Shown here: piece by piece, positions 27,052 to 37,088 of the stretch
Layout of the letters: each line of letters begins with the position of its first letter
Numbering within the stretch: position 1 is the stretch's first letter
The notes under the pieces: model-generated
Databases searched by the model: none
What the model was told of the DNA's origin: nothing
The model's input: only the letters and a program-made list of their open reading frames with translations
NCBI RefSeq assembly: GCF_014534745.1
Contig: NZ_JACVVP010000033.1
Coordinates: 1 to 64,000 of the forward strand
Reading direction: 5' to 3'
DNA length: 64,000 nt
Origin: Flammeovirga sp. EKP202
Lineage (GTDB): Bacteria; Bacteroidota; Bacteroidia; Cytophagales; Flammeovirgaceae
Translations under genes and position numbers: made by a program

Positions 27052-30000
27052 ATGAATGTTCAACTTATTACACAAAAGCGAACTATGTGGAAATGTGTTA
27101 AACTGTCGTATAGTCTCCATAAGGTATTGATATTATTTCTTATGGTTGGTGCTATGCTTTCAGTAGAGGCCTATGGCCAGAAAAAGAAAAATGTTATTAC
27201 AGGTAAAGTAGTCGATGAAAATGGTTACCCATTGCCTGGAGTAAATGTCGTGATTGAGGGAACAACGCAAGGTAGCGTAACTAATTTTGAGGGTATTTAT
27301 AAACTGATAGTCCCAAATAAACAAACAGTTTTAAAATTCTCTTCAATTGGTTATAGAGACCAAACAACAAAAGTAGGTGATCGTATTGTGATCAACATCA
27401 ACATGGAATTGGATGTGAAAGCATTGGATGAAATTGTGGTGATTGGTTATGGCGAGCAGAAGAAGAAAGAAGTAACCGGTGCCGTTGGTAGAATGGACGG
27501 AGAGGAATTACTTAAAAATGCTACTTCTGATATGGCCAGTGCATTACAAGGTCAGATTGCAGGTGTAAACGTGCAAGCCTCTTCAGGTCAGCCAGGTGCG
27601 GCGGCCAACATTATGATCCGTGGTCTGAGTTCAGTAACGGGTTCTAGTACTCCTTTATATGTAGTGGATGGTGTCCCGTTTGACGGCGATCCGGGATTAT
27701 CTCCAAATGAAATTGCAACAGTTGACGTATTAAAGGATGCCGCTTCTGCAGCAGTTTATGGTACAAGAGGTGCCGCAGGTGTCATCTTGATTACTACGAA
27801 GCAAGGTGATGAGGGTCAGATGAAAATCAACTTCGATGGTTACTATGGTATCCAAAAAATTACATCTGGTGTTCACACAATGAATTTTGAAGAGTATATG
27901 TATGCTGAGAACATCAGAATCAGAAACTTGAATGATGTAAACAATAAAGAGAATTTCTGGACTCCAATTCAGGAAAATGCAGCAGCGTTTACGCGTGATA
28001 CTGAAATGACGAGTGTAATCATGAGAGATAACGCTCCAGTTCAAAACTACAGTTTAACAGCTTCAGGTGGTCAAAAAGGTTTTAGATATAGCCTTACTGG
28101 TAACTACTTCTCACAAGATGGTTCAGTGATCAACTCAGGTTTTGAGCGTATGAGTCTTCGTTCAAACTCAGTATACAAGAAAAAGAAGTTTACTTTTTCT
28201 ACAAACTTAGCCTTAAAAAGAGAAGAAAGAGCTTACACTCCTGTCACATTATTAACAGATGCCTATAGACACAAACCTTACCAACAAGCGGTTGATCCAA
28301 ATTCAACTATAACATTAATTGACGATGAAAACACGAACAACGTTCAGAACCTTGCTTTCATCCAAACAAAATTACACCGTGATGATCAAAGTATCTTAAA
28401 TCAAGCAAACTACAACTTCAAGTTGGATTATGCAGTGATGAAAGGCTTGAAATTGTCAACACGTTTTGGTGGTAGTGTAACAGAAGATACTCGTACGTTG
28501 ATTGAACCAATTATTGAATCTTACAATAACCAAGGTGAATTGGTATCTATTAATGGTTACAGATCTGGTGTGAGACAAACTAGTGGTAGCAGAGATAACT
28601 GGTCTTGGGAAAGTATGGTGAATTACACTAAGAAATTCGAAGGTCATGAGTTCAGAGTGTTGGGTGTATTCTCTTTAGAAAACTATAATTACAATTCATT
28701 CTTTGGTTCAAGAAGAGATTTAGTTAGTAATGATATCACTGTAATTAACGGTGCTACTTCAGATAACTTAGCAGGTAACCAAACTGGTTTCTTACAAAAT
28801 AAAACAACACACTTAGTAGGTGTGTTGGGTAGATTACAATACAACTACAAAGGTCGTTATCTATTCAGTGCTAGTGTAAGACGAGATGGTTCATCTAGAT
28901 TTGCTGAAGGAAAACGTTGGGGGATTTTCCCATCAGTTTCAGTAGGTTGGAACGTAGCAGAAGAGAACTTCTGGAAAAACAGTGTAGGTGAAACGGTAAA
29001 TACATTTAAGTTTAGAGGTAGCCACGGTACTACTGGTAACCAAAACTTCTTAGACTATAGTTATGCAGCAAGTGTTGATCTTTATAAGGATGCTGTATTT
29101 GGTACTGGTGGATCTGAAAGTTTAAGTTCTGGTGCGGCTCAAGGAAGTTATGCTAACGCTAATGTACAGTGGGAAACTACAATTCAAACTAACCTTGGTT
29201 TAGATTTAGGTTTCTTCAATAATAAACTAACATTGACAGCTGATGTTTATAACACTGACAAAGAGGATATGTTATTCCCTGTTCTAATTCCTTCTTCTAC
29301 GGGTGGTGGTATGACACCTCAAGTAGTATTGAACGTAGGTAACATGAATAACAGAGGTATGGAATTCTCAGCGAATTATAAGCATGTTGGCAAGAAAGAT
29401 TTCAGCTGGAACGTTGGAGCAACATTCTCTAAAAATGAGAATAAGATCACTAAAATGGCGGGTACTAACAAAGAATCTTACATGAGAGGTAGTGAAGCTG
29501 TAACAATTGGTGGTAATGCACAAGATAAACTGTCTGTGTTGAAAGAAGGATATGAAGCAGGTGCTTTCTTCTTGATCGAATCAGATGGTATCTTAAGAAC
29601 ACAACAAGAAGTAGACGAGTACAATGAAATCTTCAACGTTGGTGCAAGAATTGGTGATTTAAGATTAGTAGATCAACCAACTGTAGATACAACAGGCGAT
29701 GGTATTCCTGATTCAGGTGACGGTATCATTGATGATCAAGATAGAGTATATATGGGTAGTGGTATGCCTGACTACGAAGTAGGTCTTAACTTAGGTGGAT
29801 CTTACAAAGGATTTGATTTAACGGTACAATTCTATGCAGCCATTGGTGGTGAAGTAATCAATGGTAATAAGGCTTATGCTTACCAACAAGGTGTTCATAG
29901 AGATATGGTTTATCAGTGGACTGAAGCAAACTTTGATTCTGAGATTCCTGCCAACAGAGGTGGTGGTCACGAAAACTATAGAGGTCGAAATGATATCTAT

Positions 30001-30249
30001 ATCGAAGATGGCTCATTTATTCGTTTACGTAACGTAACATTGGGTTACCAATTACCAAACACATTAACGAAGAAAATGGGAATCAGTAAATTAAGATTCT
30101 ACGCAACAGCAATCAATCCATTGACATTTACAAATTACTCAGGTTTTGATCCTGAGGTTGGAAACAATGGATTAAGTACAAGAGGTATTGATAAGGGTAC
30201 TTACCCTGTAACAGCATCATACCGTTTTGGTTTACAGTTTGGCTTCTAA
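27052..30249 (+). CDS. susC: SusC-like TonB-dependent outer-membrane transporter
   Basis: 1065 residues from 27052 (a second ATG at 27085 is also plausible; the upstream TTG at 27040 is not). It forms the outer-membrane barrel that imports oligosaccharides with SusD. Seen: a signal-like region (VLILFLMVGAMLSVEAYGQ), a carboxypeptidase-D-like domain VITGKVVDENGYPLPGVNVVIEGTTQGSVTNFEGIYKL, the TonB box region DEIVVIGYGEQKKKEVTGAV, the plug (GQIAGVNVQASSGQPGAAANIMIRGLSSV..PLYVVDGVPFDGDP..VLKDAASAAVYGTRGAAGVILITTKQG), and a C-terminal barrel ending in Phe (ASYRFGLQFGF), as required for assembly. Domain order and length are normal for SusC. It is followed after 14 bases by susD. Confidence 0.97.
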   Translation: MNVQLITQKRTMWKCVKLSYSLHKVLILFLMVGAMLSVEAYGQKKKNVITGKVVDENGYPLPGVNVVIEGTTQGSVTNFEGIYKLIVPNKQTVLKFSSIGYRDQTTKVGDRIVININMELDVKALDEIVVIGYGEQKKKEVTGAVGRMDGEELLKNATSDMASALQGQIAGVNVQASSGQPGAAANIMIRGLSSVTGSSTPLYVVDGVPFDGDPGLSPNEIATVDVLKDAASAAVYGTRGAAGVILITTKQGDEGQMKINFDGYYGIQKITSGVHTMNFEEYMYAENIRIRNLNDVNNKENFWTPIQENAAAFTRDTEMTSVIMRDNAPVQNYSLTASGGQKGFRYSLTGNYFSQDGSVINSGFERMSLRSNSVYKKKKFTFSTNLALKREERAYTPVTLLTDAYRHKPYQQAVDPNSTITLIDDENTNNVQNLAFIQTKLHRDDQSILNQANYNFKLDYAVMKGLKLSTRFGGSVTEDTRTLIEPIIESYNNQGELVSINGYRSGVRQTSGSRDNWSWESMVNYTKKFEGHEFRVLGVFSLENYNYNSFFGSRRDLVSNDITVINGATSDNLAGNQTGFLQNKTTHLVGVLGRLQYNYKGRYLFSASVRRDGSSRFAEGKRWGIFPSVSVGWNVAEENFWKNSVGETVNTFKFRGSHGTTGNQNFLDYSYAASVDLYKDAVFGTGGSESLSSGAAQGSYANANVQWETTIQTNLGLDLGFFNNKLTLTADVYNTDKEDMLFPVLIPSSTGGGMTPQVVLNVGNMNNRGMEFSANYKHVGKKDFSWNVGATFSKNENKITKMAGTNKESYMRGSEAVTIGGNAQDKLSVLKEGYEAGAFFLIESDGILRTQQEVDEYNEIFNVGARIGDLRLVDQPTVDTTGDGIPDSGDGIIDDQDRVYMGSGMPDYEVGLNLGGSYKGFDLTVQFYAAIGGEVINGNKAYAYQQGVHRDMVYQWTEANFDSEIPANRGGGHENYRGRNDIYIEDGSFIRLRNVTLGYQLPNTLTKKMGISKLRFYATAINPLTFTNYSGFDPEVGNNGLSTRGIDKGTYPVTASYRFGLQFGF

Positions 30250-30263
30250 TCAGTATTAAAACA

Positions 30264-32042
30264 ATGAAAAAGAAATTATATAAAGTTATATTAGGTACCT
30301 TATTGGCCTCATCAATGTGGTCATGCCAGAGTTTTTTGGAAGAGACAAACCCTAATGCTCTTAACTCAGATGATTTTGGTAGTACACCTGAGCAGTTAAA
30401 TTCAAGTTTAACAGCGGTATACAGTACTTTCAAAGAAAAATCTTTATTGAATATCGTCAATGAGGTAAGACGTGATGACATTTGTTTTGTAGGTACTCAA
30501 AGTTTTCCATTGGTAGGCGATCAGCTATACCATAAAACTTATAACTCTGCAACGGCTACAATTGCCGATAAGTGGTCACGTATTTATAAAGGAATTTTCA
30601 GAGCAAACCAAACTATAGCAAATTACTATAAGGTTTATCCTGAAGAGTTTGAGTTGGATGAAAACGGAGAGGAGATTCCAATAACAGAAGATAATCTTCA
30701 CCGTGTAGTATTAGGTCAAGCTCGTTTCTTTAGAGGTTTATTCCATTTTTATGCTTACAATACTTTCAATAATGGTAGAGTAGTAAAGTATGATTTTGTA
30801 CCGACGGCTGAAGAAGACTTCTATCAAGCTCCACTAGAGCCTGAGAAGATGAGAGAGTTCATTCGCGAAGATCTTGAATTTGCTATGAAAAACTTACCTA
30901 TTTCTTGGGCAGAAAGTCAAGCAGGTAGAGTGACAGCAGGTGCAGCTTCTGCCGTATTAGGAAAGACTTACCTTTATGAAGGTGACTATGAAAATGCGGC
31001 TTTATATTTTAAAGATGTAATTGATAATTATGGTTATGCTCTGACTACCAATTATATTGAAAATTTCAGAGAGGAATCAGAGTTTAATACTGAATCAATT
31101 TTAGAAGTTAATTACTCAAGTAATTTCAATACGGAGTTTAATATCAACGACGATGCTTCAACATCAAATGATATTGTAAGAGGTTTTGTCACAAGAACTT
31201 TCGGTGGTTGGGGTACACTACAACCTTCTTTCTGGTTAGCTTTACTTTACAAAAATGAGCCTATTGATCCTACAGATCCTAGAAACTATTATGTAAATGA
31301 TGACGGAGAAACAGCATTAAGACCTTATTCACTTAGAGCTTCTAATTCTGTTGTGATGATTGATGATATTGTACCTTATTATCAAAGCTTACCTTATGAG
31401 TATGGAAATAAGTTGTTTAACCAAAAGCAAGCTTACTTTAGAAAGTACTCTCGTTGGGAAACTCGTACTACCGAACTAGGAGATGATAATGTTGCTCGTT
31501 CAGGAATGAATGTAACTGTAATTCGTTTGGCGGATGTTTATTTAATGTATGCAGAAGCTTTAATTAAAGGTGGTTCTGATGCAGCAGGTGTAAACGAAGC
31601 ATTAAGATATATCAATAAAGTGCGTTACCGTTCAGCTTTAGAATTAATTGGTCCTTCTTCAGTAAGTGATTACACGGGATCTCAGCATAATGAGAAAACG
31701 TACTCAGCACAAGAATTAATGGAGCACTTAATGTACATTGAGCGTCCATTGGAATTAGCTGTTGAAGGGCACGCAATTCGTTGGTTAGACCTTAGAAGAT
31801 GGGGTGTTATTGGTGATCGTTTCAAAGATCTAGCAGAACGTAAATATCATGTAGATAAGTACGTGACTCCAGATAATAAGAATATTTGGGCATCGGTACT
31901 TTATGAAGGAGAGGATCCTGCAGGAAGAACTCACTTAAATAGAGTGGAGTTTGAAACTTCCGCTCAAAATTATGTACCACAATTACATGATTACTTCCCT
32001 ATCCCAAGTGTGGAAAGTGCAGCTAATCCTTACTTTAACTAA
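30264..32042 (+). CDS. susD: SusD-like surface glycan-binding lipoprotein
   Basis: 592 residues, a lipoprotein (GTLLASSMWSCQSF, lipobox Cys21). It binds glycan at the surface and forms a lid on SusC. Seen: SusD hallmarks FLEETNPNALNSDDF, YKGIFRANQTIANYY, LGQARFFRGLFHFYAYNTFN, the TPR-like GRVTAGAASAVLGKTYLYEGDYENAALYFKDVI, and the C-terminal MYIERPLELAVEGHAIRWLDLRRWG. The start follows the susC stop by 14 bases (the usual tight pair), so they are one operon. Acidic insertions (EELDENGEEIPITED) are notable but unexplained. Confidence 0.97.
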   Translation: MKKKLYKVILGTLLASSMWSCQSFLEETNPNALNSDDFGSTPEQLNSSLTAVYSTFKEKSLLNIVNEVRRDDICFVGTQSFPLVGDQLYHKTYNSATATIADKWSRIYKGIFRANQTIANYYKVYPEEFELDENGEEIPITEDNLHRVVLGQARFFRGLFHFYAYNTFNNGRVVKYDFVPTAEEDFYQAPLEPEKMREFIREDLEFAMKNLPISWAESQAGRVTAGAASAVLGKTYLYEGDYENAALYFKDVIDNYGYALTTNYIENFREESEFNTESILEVNYSSNFNTEFNINDDASTSNDIVRGFVTRTFGGWGTLQPSFWLALLYKNEPIDPTDPRNYYVNDDGETALRPYSLRASNSVVMIDDIVPYYQSLPYEYGNKLFNQKQAYFRKYSRWETRTTELGDDNVARSGMNVTVIRLADVYLMYAEALIKGGSDAAGVNEALRYINKVRYRSALELIGPSSVSDYTGSQHNEKTYSAQELMEHLMYIERPLELAVEGHAIRWLDLRRWGVIGDRFKDLAERKYHVDKYVTPDNKNIWASVLYEGEDPAGRTHLNRVEFETSAQNYVPQLHDYFPIPSVESAANPYFN

Positions 32043-32116
32043 TAGCAATAAGTACACAGACATGACCATAGCATAGTACTGTCTGTGTACTCATTCACTA
32101 TCAAATTTTGAAATAA

Positions 32117-33730
32117 ATGAAAACATTACAATATATATTTAGTGCACTTACTTTATTATTATGCTTGAATGCATGTAATAATAAAGAATATGATGTGCCG
32201 AATGAGTTCTCGGATGCCATGTGGTATACGAGTAAGTCAAATACAAACTTCAATTTTGCAGATACAATGAGAGTAGGTCTGAATAGTTTTATCGCTTTTT
32301 CAGATTTATCAAGAGGTACAGTTGATCACGGTTGGACTATTCCAACTAGTGCTAAATTCTTGGCTGGTGAAATTGAAAATACGGTAAAAGATTATACACC
32401 TTATATTGTAAACGAAGGGGAGACTTATTCAGAAGAAAAATCAATCAGTGTTCTTTTCACTGAAGCATCTGGTAAAAATGAAGCTGGTGAGGATTCTGCT
32501 TTTGTCGTAAATCTTTACAATACATTTAGAGATTCTGTTTCTTTTGCAGGACTTGATACAATGGAGTCTGTATTTGAAAATGGACTTTGGACAATGAACA
32601 CTGATTTCTATGTGAAAGTATATGATACAATTACAGTAGAAATTGAAATCTATAAAGAAAATGGAGAGAAGTTAGAGAACATTATGGACTCTACAGTAAC
32701 TCATGATATTGAATTTGGTGAGAAGATTAGATTTGTTGATGTAACTACTAAAGGTGAGCCTGACGCTCGTTTATGGAAAATTGGCGGTGTAGAATTTAAG
32801 GATCAGGAAGTGTTATACACTACAAATGCTATGGGAAGACTAAGTGTAAGCATTACTTCGAAAAGAGAAGATCAAAACTTACCAAACGAATCAAAATTCT
32901 TAAACTTACCTTCTAAAATCAACATTGTAAAATCTACAAAACCATTTGAATTATCAGGTGAGGTAGTAGAAATGGAAGATCAAACAATCAAAGTGGCTTA
33001 TAATGGTCTTTTTGAAACATTTACTAGTGCTGTAGGTATGGATGCATTTACTGTAAAAGTAAATGGTTCGGATGCTGCAATTTCTTCAGTGATGAGAAAC
33101 GAGGATAATAATGCTCAAATTGACATCAAATTAGCAGAAACTATTTATAGCAATGATGTGGTCACTGTCACTTATACTGGTGGTTTAGAAGCTACAGATG
33201 GTAGAGTAAGTGGAGGTTTCACGGATGAGGTTGTAAAAATGCACCAAGTAATTCTTCATGCTCCACACGTACCTACAATGGAAGGTGATATGTATACTCC
33301 AGAAGGAACGACTGAAAGTAATGCAAATGCAACTTACGAATTAAGAGACGCTCCTGATGGTTCGGGTGAAAAAGTATTCTACATGGTGAAAACTTCTGGC
33401 CCACTTCAAATGAACGGTAAAGGTAGCCGATTCGAAATGAAGAAAGGTAAGAAATATAAAATTAGCTTTAACCTATGGTCTGAAGTAAATGCTAAAGGAT
33501 TTAAGATCGCTTTATTTGATCACCAATGGTGGACAGGTGTAAGTATCTTTAATACTAACCAATTTGAAGGTAGACAATTAAATCAGTGGGAACACTATGA
33601 GTTTGTTTACGATAAAACTTCAGATGATCAATTAGCATCTTATTTCATTCTTCAATTAGGTAATAATGGTCCATACCATTTGAAAGACCTAAGTATTGAA
33701 GAATATGACGATAGACCTGTTGTTGAATAG
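32117..33730 (+). CDS. SusE/SusF-position surface lipoprotein with C-terminal carbohydrate-binding-like domain
   Basis: 537 residues; lipobox at LNACNN (Cys20) after a clear signal. No known enzyme motif. Seen: beta-rich domains, including a PKD/Big-like part (PKD-style DTITVEIEIYKENGEKLEN), a SusE-style middle with VKVNGSDAAISS, and a C-terminal jelly roll (APHVPTMEGDMYTP...YKISFNLWSEVNAKGFKIALFDHQWWTGVSIFNTNQ...EHYEFVYDKT) that resembles CBM4/CBM9-type modules. It follows susD by 74 bases in the same operon, the usual place for a third glycan-binding lipoprotein. Function is inferred from position and architecture. Confidence 0.8.
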   Translation: MKTLQYIFSALTLLLCLNACNNKEYDVPNEFSDAMWYTSKSNTNFNFADTMRVGLNSFIAFSDLSRGTVDHGWTIPTSAKFLAGEIENTVKDYTPYIVNEGETYSEEKSISVLFTEASGKNEAGEDSAFVVNLYNTFRDSVSFAGLDTMESVFENGLWTMNTDFYVKVYDTITVEIEIYKENGEKLENIMDSTVTHDIEFGEKIRFVDVTTKGEPDARLWKIGGVEFKDQEVLYTTNAMGRLSVSITSKREDQNLPNESKFLNLPSKINIVKSTKPFELSGEVVEMEDQTIKVAYNGLFETFTSAVGMDAFTVKVNGSDAAISSVMRNEDNNAQIDIKLAETIYSNDVVTVTYTGGLEATDGRVSGGFTDEVVKMHQVILHAPHVPTMEGDMYTPEGTTESNANATYELRDAPDGSGEKVFYMVKTSGPLQMNGKGSRFEMKKGKKYKISFNLWSEVNAKGFKIALFDHQWWTGVSIFNTNQFEGRQLNQWEHYEFVYDKTSDDQLASYFILQLGNNGPYHLKDLSIEEYDDRPVVE

Positions 33731-33757
33731 GCAAATCAAATCGTATTTTTTATCAAA

Positions 33758-33797
33758 AATGGACAATTGACTCTAGGGTCGGTTGTCCATTTTTTTA
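33758..33797 (+). terminator. Terminator of the susCDE operon
   Basis: ATGGACAATTGAC pairs with GTCGGTTGTCCAT (13 bp, two G-U pairs), followed by seven T. The 258 bases from here to the permease gene hold nothing that I can name. Confidence 0.8.
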
Positions 33798-34055
33798 TAC
33801 ATCCTTTTTAAAGAATTATTTCCAAAAAGAGTGCTTCTCTTTAAAAACAGCTTAGAATCCTATAAAATGATATAATAACTCAATGAATTGAAAGAATTGA
33901 GATAACATATTTGTGACCTGATGTCTAGTTTTGTGACATAGATTAATGAAAAGAAATGAAATATATGTCTTACTACTTATAAGGCATTCATAAACGAAAA
34001 TAGATCATCTATTATTTTTTAATATAAATATTCAATAGATGAAAAATAGGAAAAT

Positions 34056-35390
34056 ATGGAAAGTACTGTAGCCGAAAATATTGATTTGAAACCATCAGTG
34101 GATGAAGGGAAAAATGATAAAGTAATTGATAAGAAATATCTGTTGCCTTTTGCTTTAATATCATCATTATTTGCCTTGTGGGGATTTGCCAATGATATCA
34201 CGAACCCTATGGTATCCGCCTTCCAAACGGTGATGGAAATTTCTACCTTCAAAGCATCATTAGTTCAGTTTGCCTTTTATAGTGGCTATTTTACAATGGC
34301 ACTTCCAGCGGCCATTTTGATCAAAAAATATTCATATAAATCGGTGATTTTAGTAGGGTTAGGACTGTATGCTACAGGATGTTTGTTATTTATTCCTGCA
34401 GCACAATATCAGATCTTTGGCTTCTTTTTAATATCGCTTTACATCATCACATTTGGCTTAGCGTTTTTAGAAACAACAGCAAATCCTCTTATATTATCAT
34501 TAGGTTCACCTGCAACAGCAACAAGAAGACTTAACTTTGCTCAATCATTCAATCCAATAGGATCAATTACAGGAATGTTTGTAGCTCAGCAGTTCATTCT
34601 TTCGAACCTTGATTCAGCTGAGAAAGCGGCAGACGGATCGTTGATTTATACCACATTATCAGCGGTTGAAAAAGAAGGAATTCGCTTACATGACCTTATG
34701 GTAATCAGAGATCCATATGCTCTTTTAGGTGTAGTAGTAATTGCAATGTTTATTGTCATTGCTCTTACAAAAATTCCTCAAGAGAAGCAGCCAGGCAAAG
34801 AATTTAGTGTTATGGATACGATCAAGAAATTAGCAAAAAACATCGACTATAGAGAAGGTGTGATTGCTCAGATCTTTTATGTAGGTGCTCAGATTATGTG
34901 TTGGACATTTATAATCCAATATGCAGAAAATATTGGCTACACTAAGGCTGAGGCACAAAGCTTAAATATTATTGCAATGTTCATTTTCTTAGGATGCCGT
35001 TTTGTAGCTACATTCCTGATGAAATACATCAACTCCGCATTATTACTAGCTCTATTTGCAATAGGAGGGGTGTCAACAATTAGTATTACGATTTTTGTTG
35101 GAGGTGATACAGGTTTATATGCATTAGTAGCCACATCCGCATTTATGTCATTAATGTTCCCAACAATTTATGGGATAGCATTAGACAAAGTAGGAGAAGA
35201 CAGTGAGTTTGGAGCAGCGGGATTAGTAATGGCTATTGTAGGTGGAGCATTGATGCCACCTTTACAAGGAAAGATGATTGATCAAGATGTTATTTTTGGA
35301 ATTGATGGAGTTAATTTCTCCTTTATTTTACCACTTATATGTTTTGTGATCATTGCAATATTTGGATTTAGAAGATACGACAAAGGATAA
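34056..35390 (+). CDS. fucP: FucP-type MFS sugar/H+ symporter
   Basis: 444 residues, 12 predicted transmembrane segments. Belongs to the fucose/glucose/galactose:H+ symporter group of MFS. Diagnostic segments: LFALWGFANDITNPMVSAFQ, SGYFTMALPAAILIKKYSYKS, GLAFLETTANPLILSLG, RRLNFAQSFNPIGSITG, VGAQIMCWTFIIQYAENIGY and FMSLMFPTIYGIAL. The N-terminus is polar and cytoplasmic. It lies past the sus terminator with its own promoter region. It would import a monosaccharide (fucose, galactose, or perhaps a uronate) released in the periplasm. No fucose isomerase, kinase or aldolase accompanies it, so fucose as substrate is not supported by context. The name describes family membership only. Confidence 0.9.
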   Translation: MESTVAENIDLKPSVDEGKNDKVIDKKYLLPFALISSLFALWGFANDITNPMVSAFQTVMEISTFKASLVQFAFYSGYFTMALPAAILIKKYSYKSVILVGLGLYATGCLLFIPAAQYQIFGFFLISLYIITFGLAFLETTANPLILSLGSPATATRRLNFAQSFNPIGSITGMFVAQQFILSNLDSAEKAADGSLIYTTLSAVEKEGIRLHDLMVIRDPYALLGVVVIAMFIVIALTKIPQEKQPGKEFSVMDTIKKLAKNIDYREGVIAQIFYVGAQIMCWTFIIQYAENIGYTKAEAQSLNIIAMFIFLGCRFVATFLMKYINSALLLALFAIGGVSTISITIFVGGDTGLYALVATSAFMSLMFPTIYGIALDKVGEDSEFGAAGLVMAIVGGALMPPLQGKMIDQDVIFGIDGVNFSFILPLICFVIIAIFGFRRYDKG

Positions 35391-35427
35391 AAATTCACTT
35401 AATTATTAGACTACTTATAATATTTAA

Positions 35428-35468
35428 AGGTTAAACAAAGGCTCTCTTTTGAGGGTCTTTTTTTTATT
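35428..35468 (+). terminator. Terminator after the permease gene
   Basis: GGCTCTC-TTTT-GAGGGTC stem (two G-U pairs) followed by eight T, about 45 bases past the stop. Confidence 0.7.
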
Positions 35469-35664
35469 TGTAAAATACAATTAAATAATTGATATACAGA
35501 ATATTAAATATTTAAATTTGATTGATATTATTCACTTTTTTAGTTGATAAATGTCTGCTTTTGTTAATATTTAAACTGTCATATTTATCATGTGAAAGAA
35601 AGGCCAATTACCTTCTTTAACCTTTATTTTTTGTGTGATTATTTATTAAAATATTTGATGAGTT

Positions 35665-36819
35665 ATGTTGGAAAGCAGACGTATTTATTTACCCCCATTA
35701 AGTTTAGTTGGCCCAGATTCTTTAAAAGAATTAGTGGAAGAATTAAAAGGTCTTCCTTATAAAAAAGCATTATTAGTGACTGATAAAGCACTGAATGAAT
35801 TAGGAATGGCAAAAACAATTGCTGATATGATTGTGGAGGCAGGGTTAGAATATGTTATTTATGATAACGTACAGCCTAATCCTACCACGGAGAATGTGCA
35901 TACTGGTTTGAAAAAATTACAAGACGAACAATGTGATGTAATTATTTCATTAGGTGGAGGTTCTCCTCAAGACGCAGCAAAAGCAATTGGTATTTTAGCA
36001 ACTAATGGCGGTAATATAGCTGATTATGAAGGGGTACATATTTCAAAATTACCTTCAACGCCTATTGTGGCCATTAATACTACAGCAGGTACTGCTAGTG
36101 AGGTTACTATTAATTACGTTATCACTGATGAAAAAAGAAATGTGAAAATGGTAATGGTAGATAAAAACTGCCTAGTTTCCATTGCCGTCAACGATCCGAA
36201 GTTAATGATCGGAATGCCTAAATCTTTAACTGCAGCCACTGGTCTAGATGCATTAACTCATGCCATAGAAGCTTATATTACAGTTGGTGCATTCCATTGG
36301 TCAGATGATTTAGCACTTTATGCCATCAAGTTAGTATCACAATCATTAGTGAAAGCAGTAGAGAATGGACAAGACCTAGAAGCAAGAAGTAAAATGGCTT
36401 GGGCTCAGTTTATTGCAGGACAATCTTTCTCCAATGCAGGACTTGGTTTTGTTCACTCCATGGCACATCAATTAGGTGGTCAATACGACATTCCTCACGG
36501 TGTTGCGAATGCAGTGCTTTTACCTCATGTAATGCGTTATAATGCTAAAGTATGTGCAGCTAAATTGAAAAATGTTGCAGAAGCAATGGGTGTTGATGTT
36601 ACAGGAATGACCAACGAACAAGGGGCCGAAGCAGCGATTGACGCGATTACTAAAATGGCGGAAAGAGTAAATATTCCATCAGGAATCGGTGCTTTAGGTG
36701 CCAAAGAAGAGGATATTGAGTTAATGGCCGAAAATGCATTAAAAGATATTTGTGCTCCTGGTAATCCAAGAGAAGTAACTTTTGAGGATGCGGTAGAGTT
36801 GTTTAAAGTTGCAATGTAA
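35665..36819 (+). CDS. Iron-containing alcohol dehydrogenase (lactaldehyde reductase-like, FucO type)
   Basis: 384 residues, full length for group III iron-dependent alcohol dehydrogenases. It reduces an aldehyde to an alcohol with NADH. Seen: nucleotide loop VIISLGGGSPQDAAKAIG, TTAGTASEVT, the iron ligands in VNDPKLM..TAATGLDALTHAIEAY (Asp and His), GLGFVHSMAHQLGGQYDIPHGVANAVLLPHVM (two His). Closest in style to FucO-type lactaldehyde reductase or 1,3-propanediol dehydrogenase. It would consume lactaldehyde from a deoxysugar pathway, but no deoxysugar aldolase is nearby. It has its own upstream region and probably its own promoter. The gene symbol is left blank because the substrate is uncertain. 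Confidence 0.88.
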   Translation: MLESRRIYLPPLSLVGPDSLKELVEELKGLPYKKALLVTDKALNELGMAKTIADMIVEAGLEYVIYDNVQPNPTTENVHTGLKKLQDEQCDVIISLGGGSPQDAAKAIGILATNGGNIADYEGVHISKLPSTPIVAINTTAGTASEVTINYVITDEKRNVKMVMVDKNCLVSIAVNDPKLMIGMPKSLTAATGLDALTHAIEAYITVGAFHWSDDLALYAIKLVSQSLVKAVENGQDLEARSKMAWAQFIAGQSFSNAGLGFVHSMAHQLGGQYDIPHGVANAVLLPHVMRYNAKVCAAKLKNVAEAMGVDVTGMTNEQGAEAAIDAITKMAERVNIPSGIGALGAKEEDIELMAENALKDICAPGNPREVTFEDAVELFKVAM

Positions 36820-36854
36820 TTACTGAGGTCAAACGCATTGAAAACTGAATTTTG

Positions 36855-36932
36855 GGGTATTTGTGATTTTTATAAATCAGGAGGTTTCTCGTGATCTTTT
36901 GGGCACAAATGACGCTGTCGCTTAACATATGT
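36855..36932 (-). repeat. Two-hairpin repeat R3, copy 4 (reverse orientation)
   Basis: Read on the minus strand: ATGTTAAGCGACAGCGTC followed by ATTTGTGCCCAAAAGATCA, then AGAAACCTCCTGATTTATAA. It is more diverged than the other copies. It lies just past the alcohol dehydrogenase stop. Confidence 0.5.
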
Positions 36933-37026
36933 GATTACATGCCAAAAAGTGTTATTTAATTCAATTGATTTTATTAATCTTTTGGAGAAAATCTTTTATG
37001 GTTTTATTTTATTCTTATCTTTCGTA

Positions 37027-37062
37027 CAACAAAAGGCTCCTCATTGGGAGCCTTTTGTTTTT
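37027..37062. terminator. Bidirectional terminator between the dehydrogenase and the esterase
   Basis: AAAAGGCTCC-TCATT-GGGAGCCTTTT followed by GTTTTTG. The A-run on the other side makes it work for the minus-strand esterase as well. Confidence 0.8.
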
Positions 37063-37088
37063 GTAGACGGTTCCATTTTTTCAGACCA

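Noticed and set aside
34056-36819. Fucose utilisation operon (permease plus lactaldehyde reductase)
   Set aside because: No fucose isomerase, kinase or aldolase in the window; the two genes have separate terminators. Kept as separate family-level calls.
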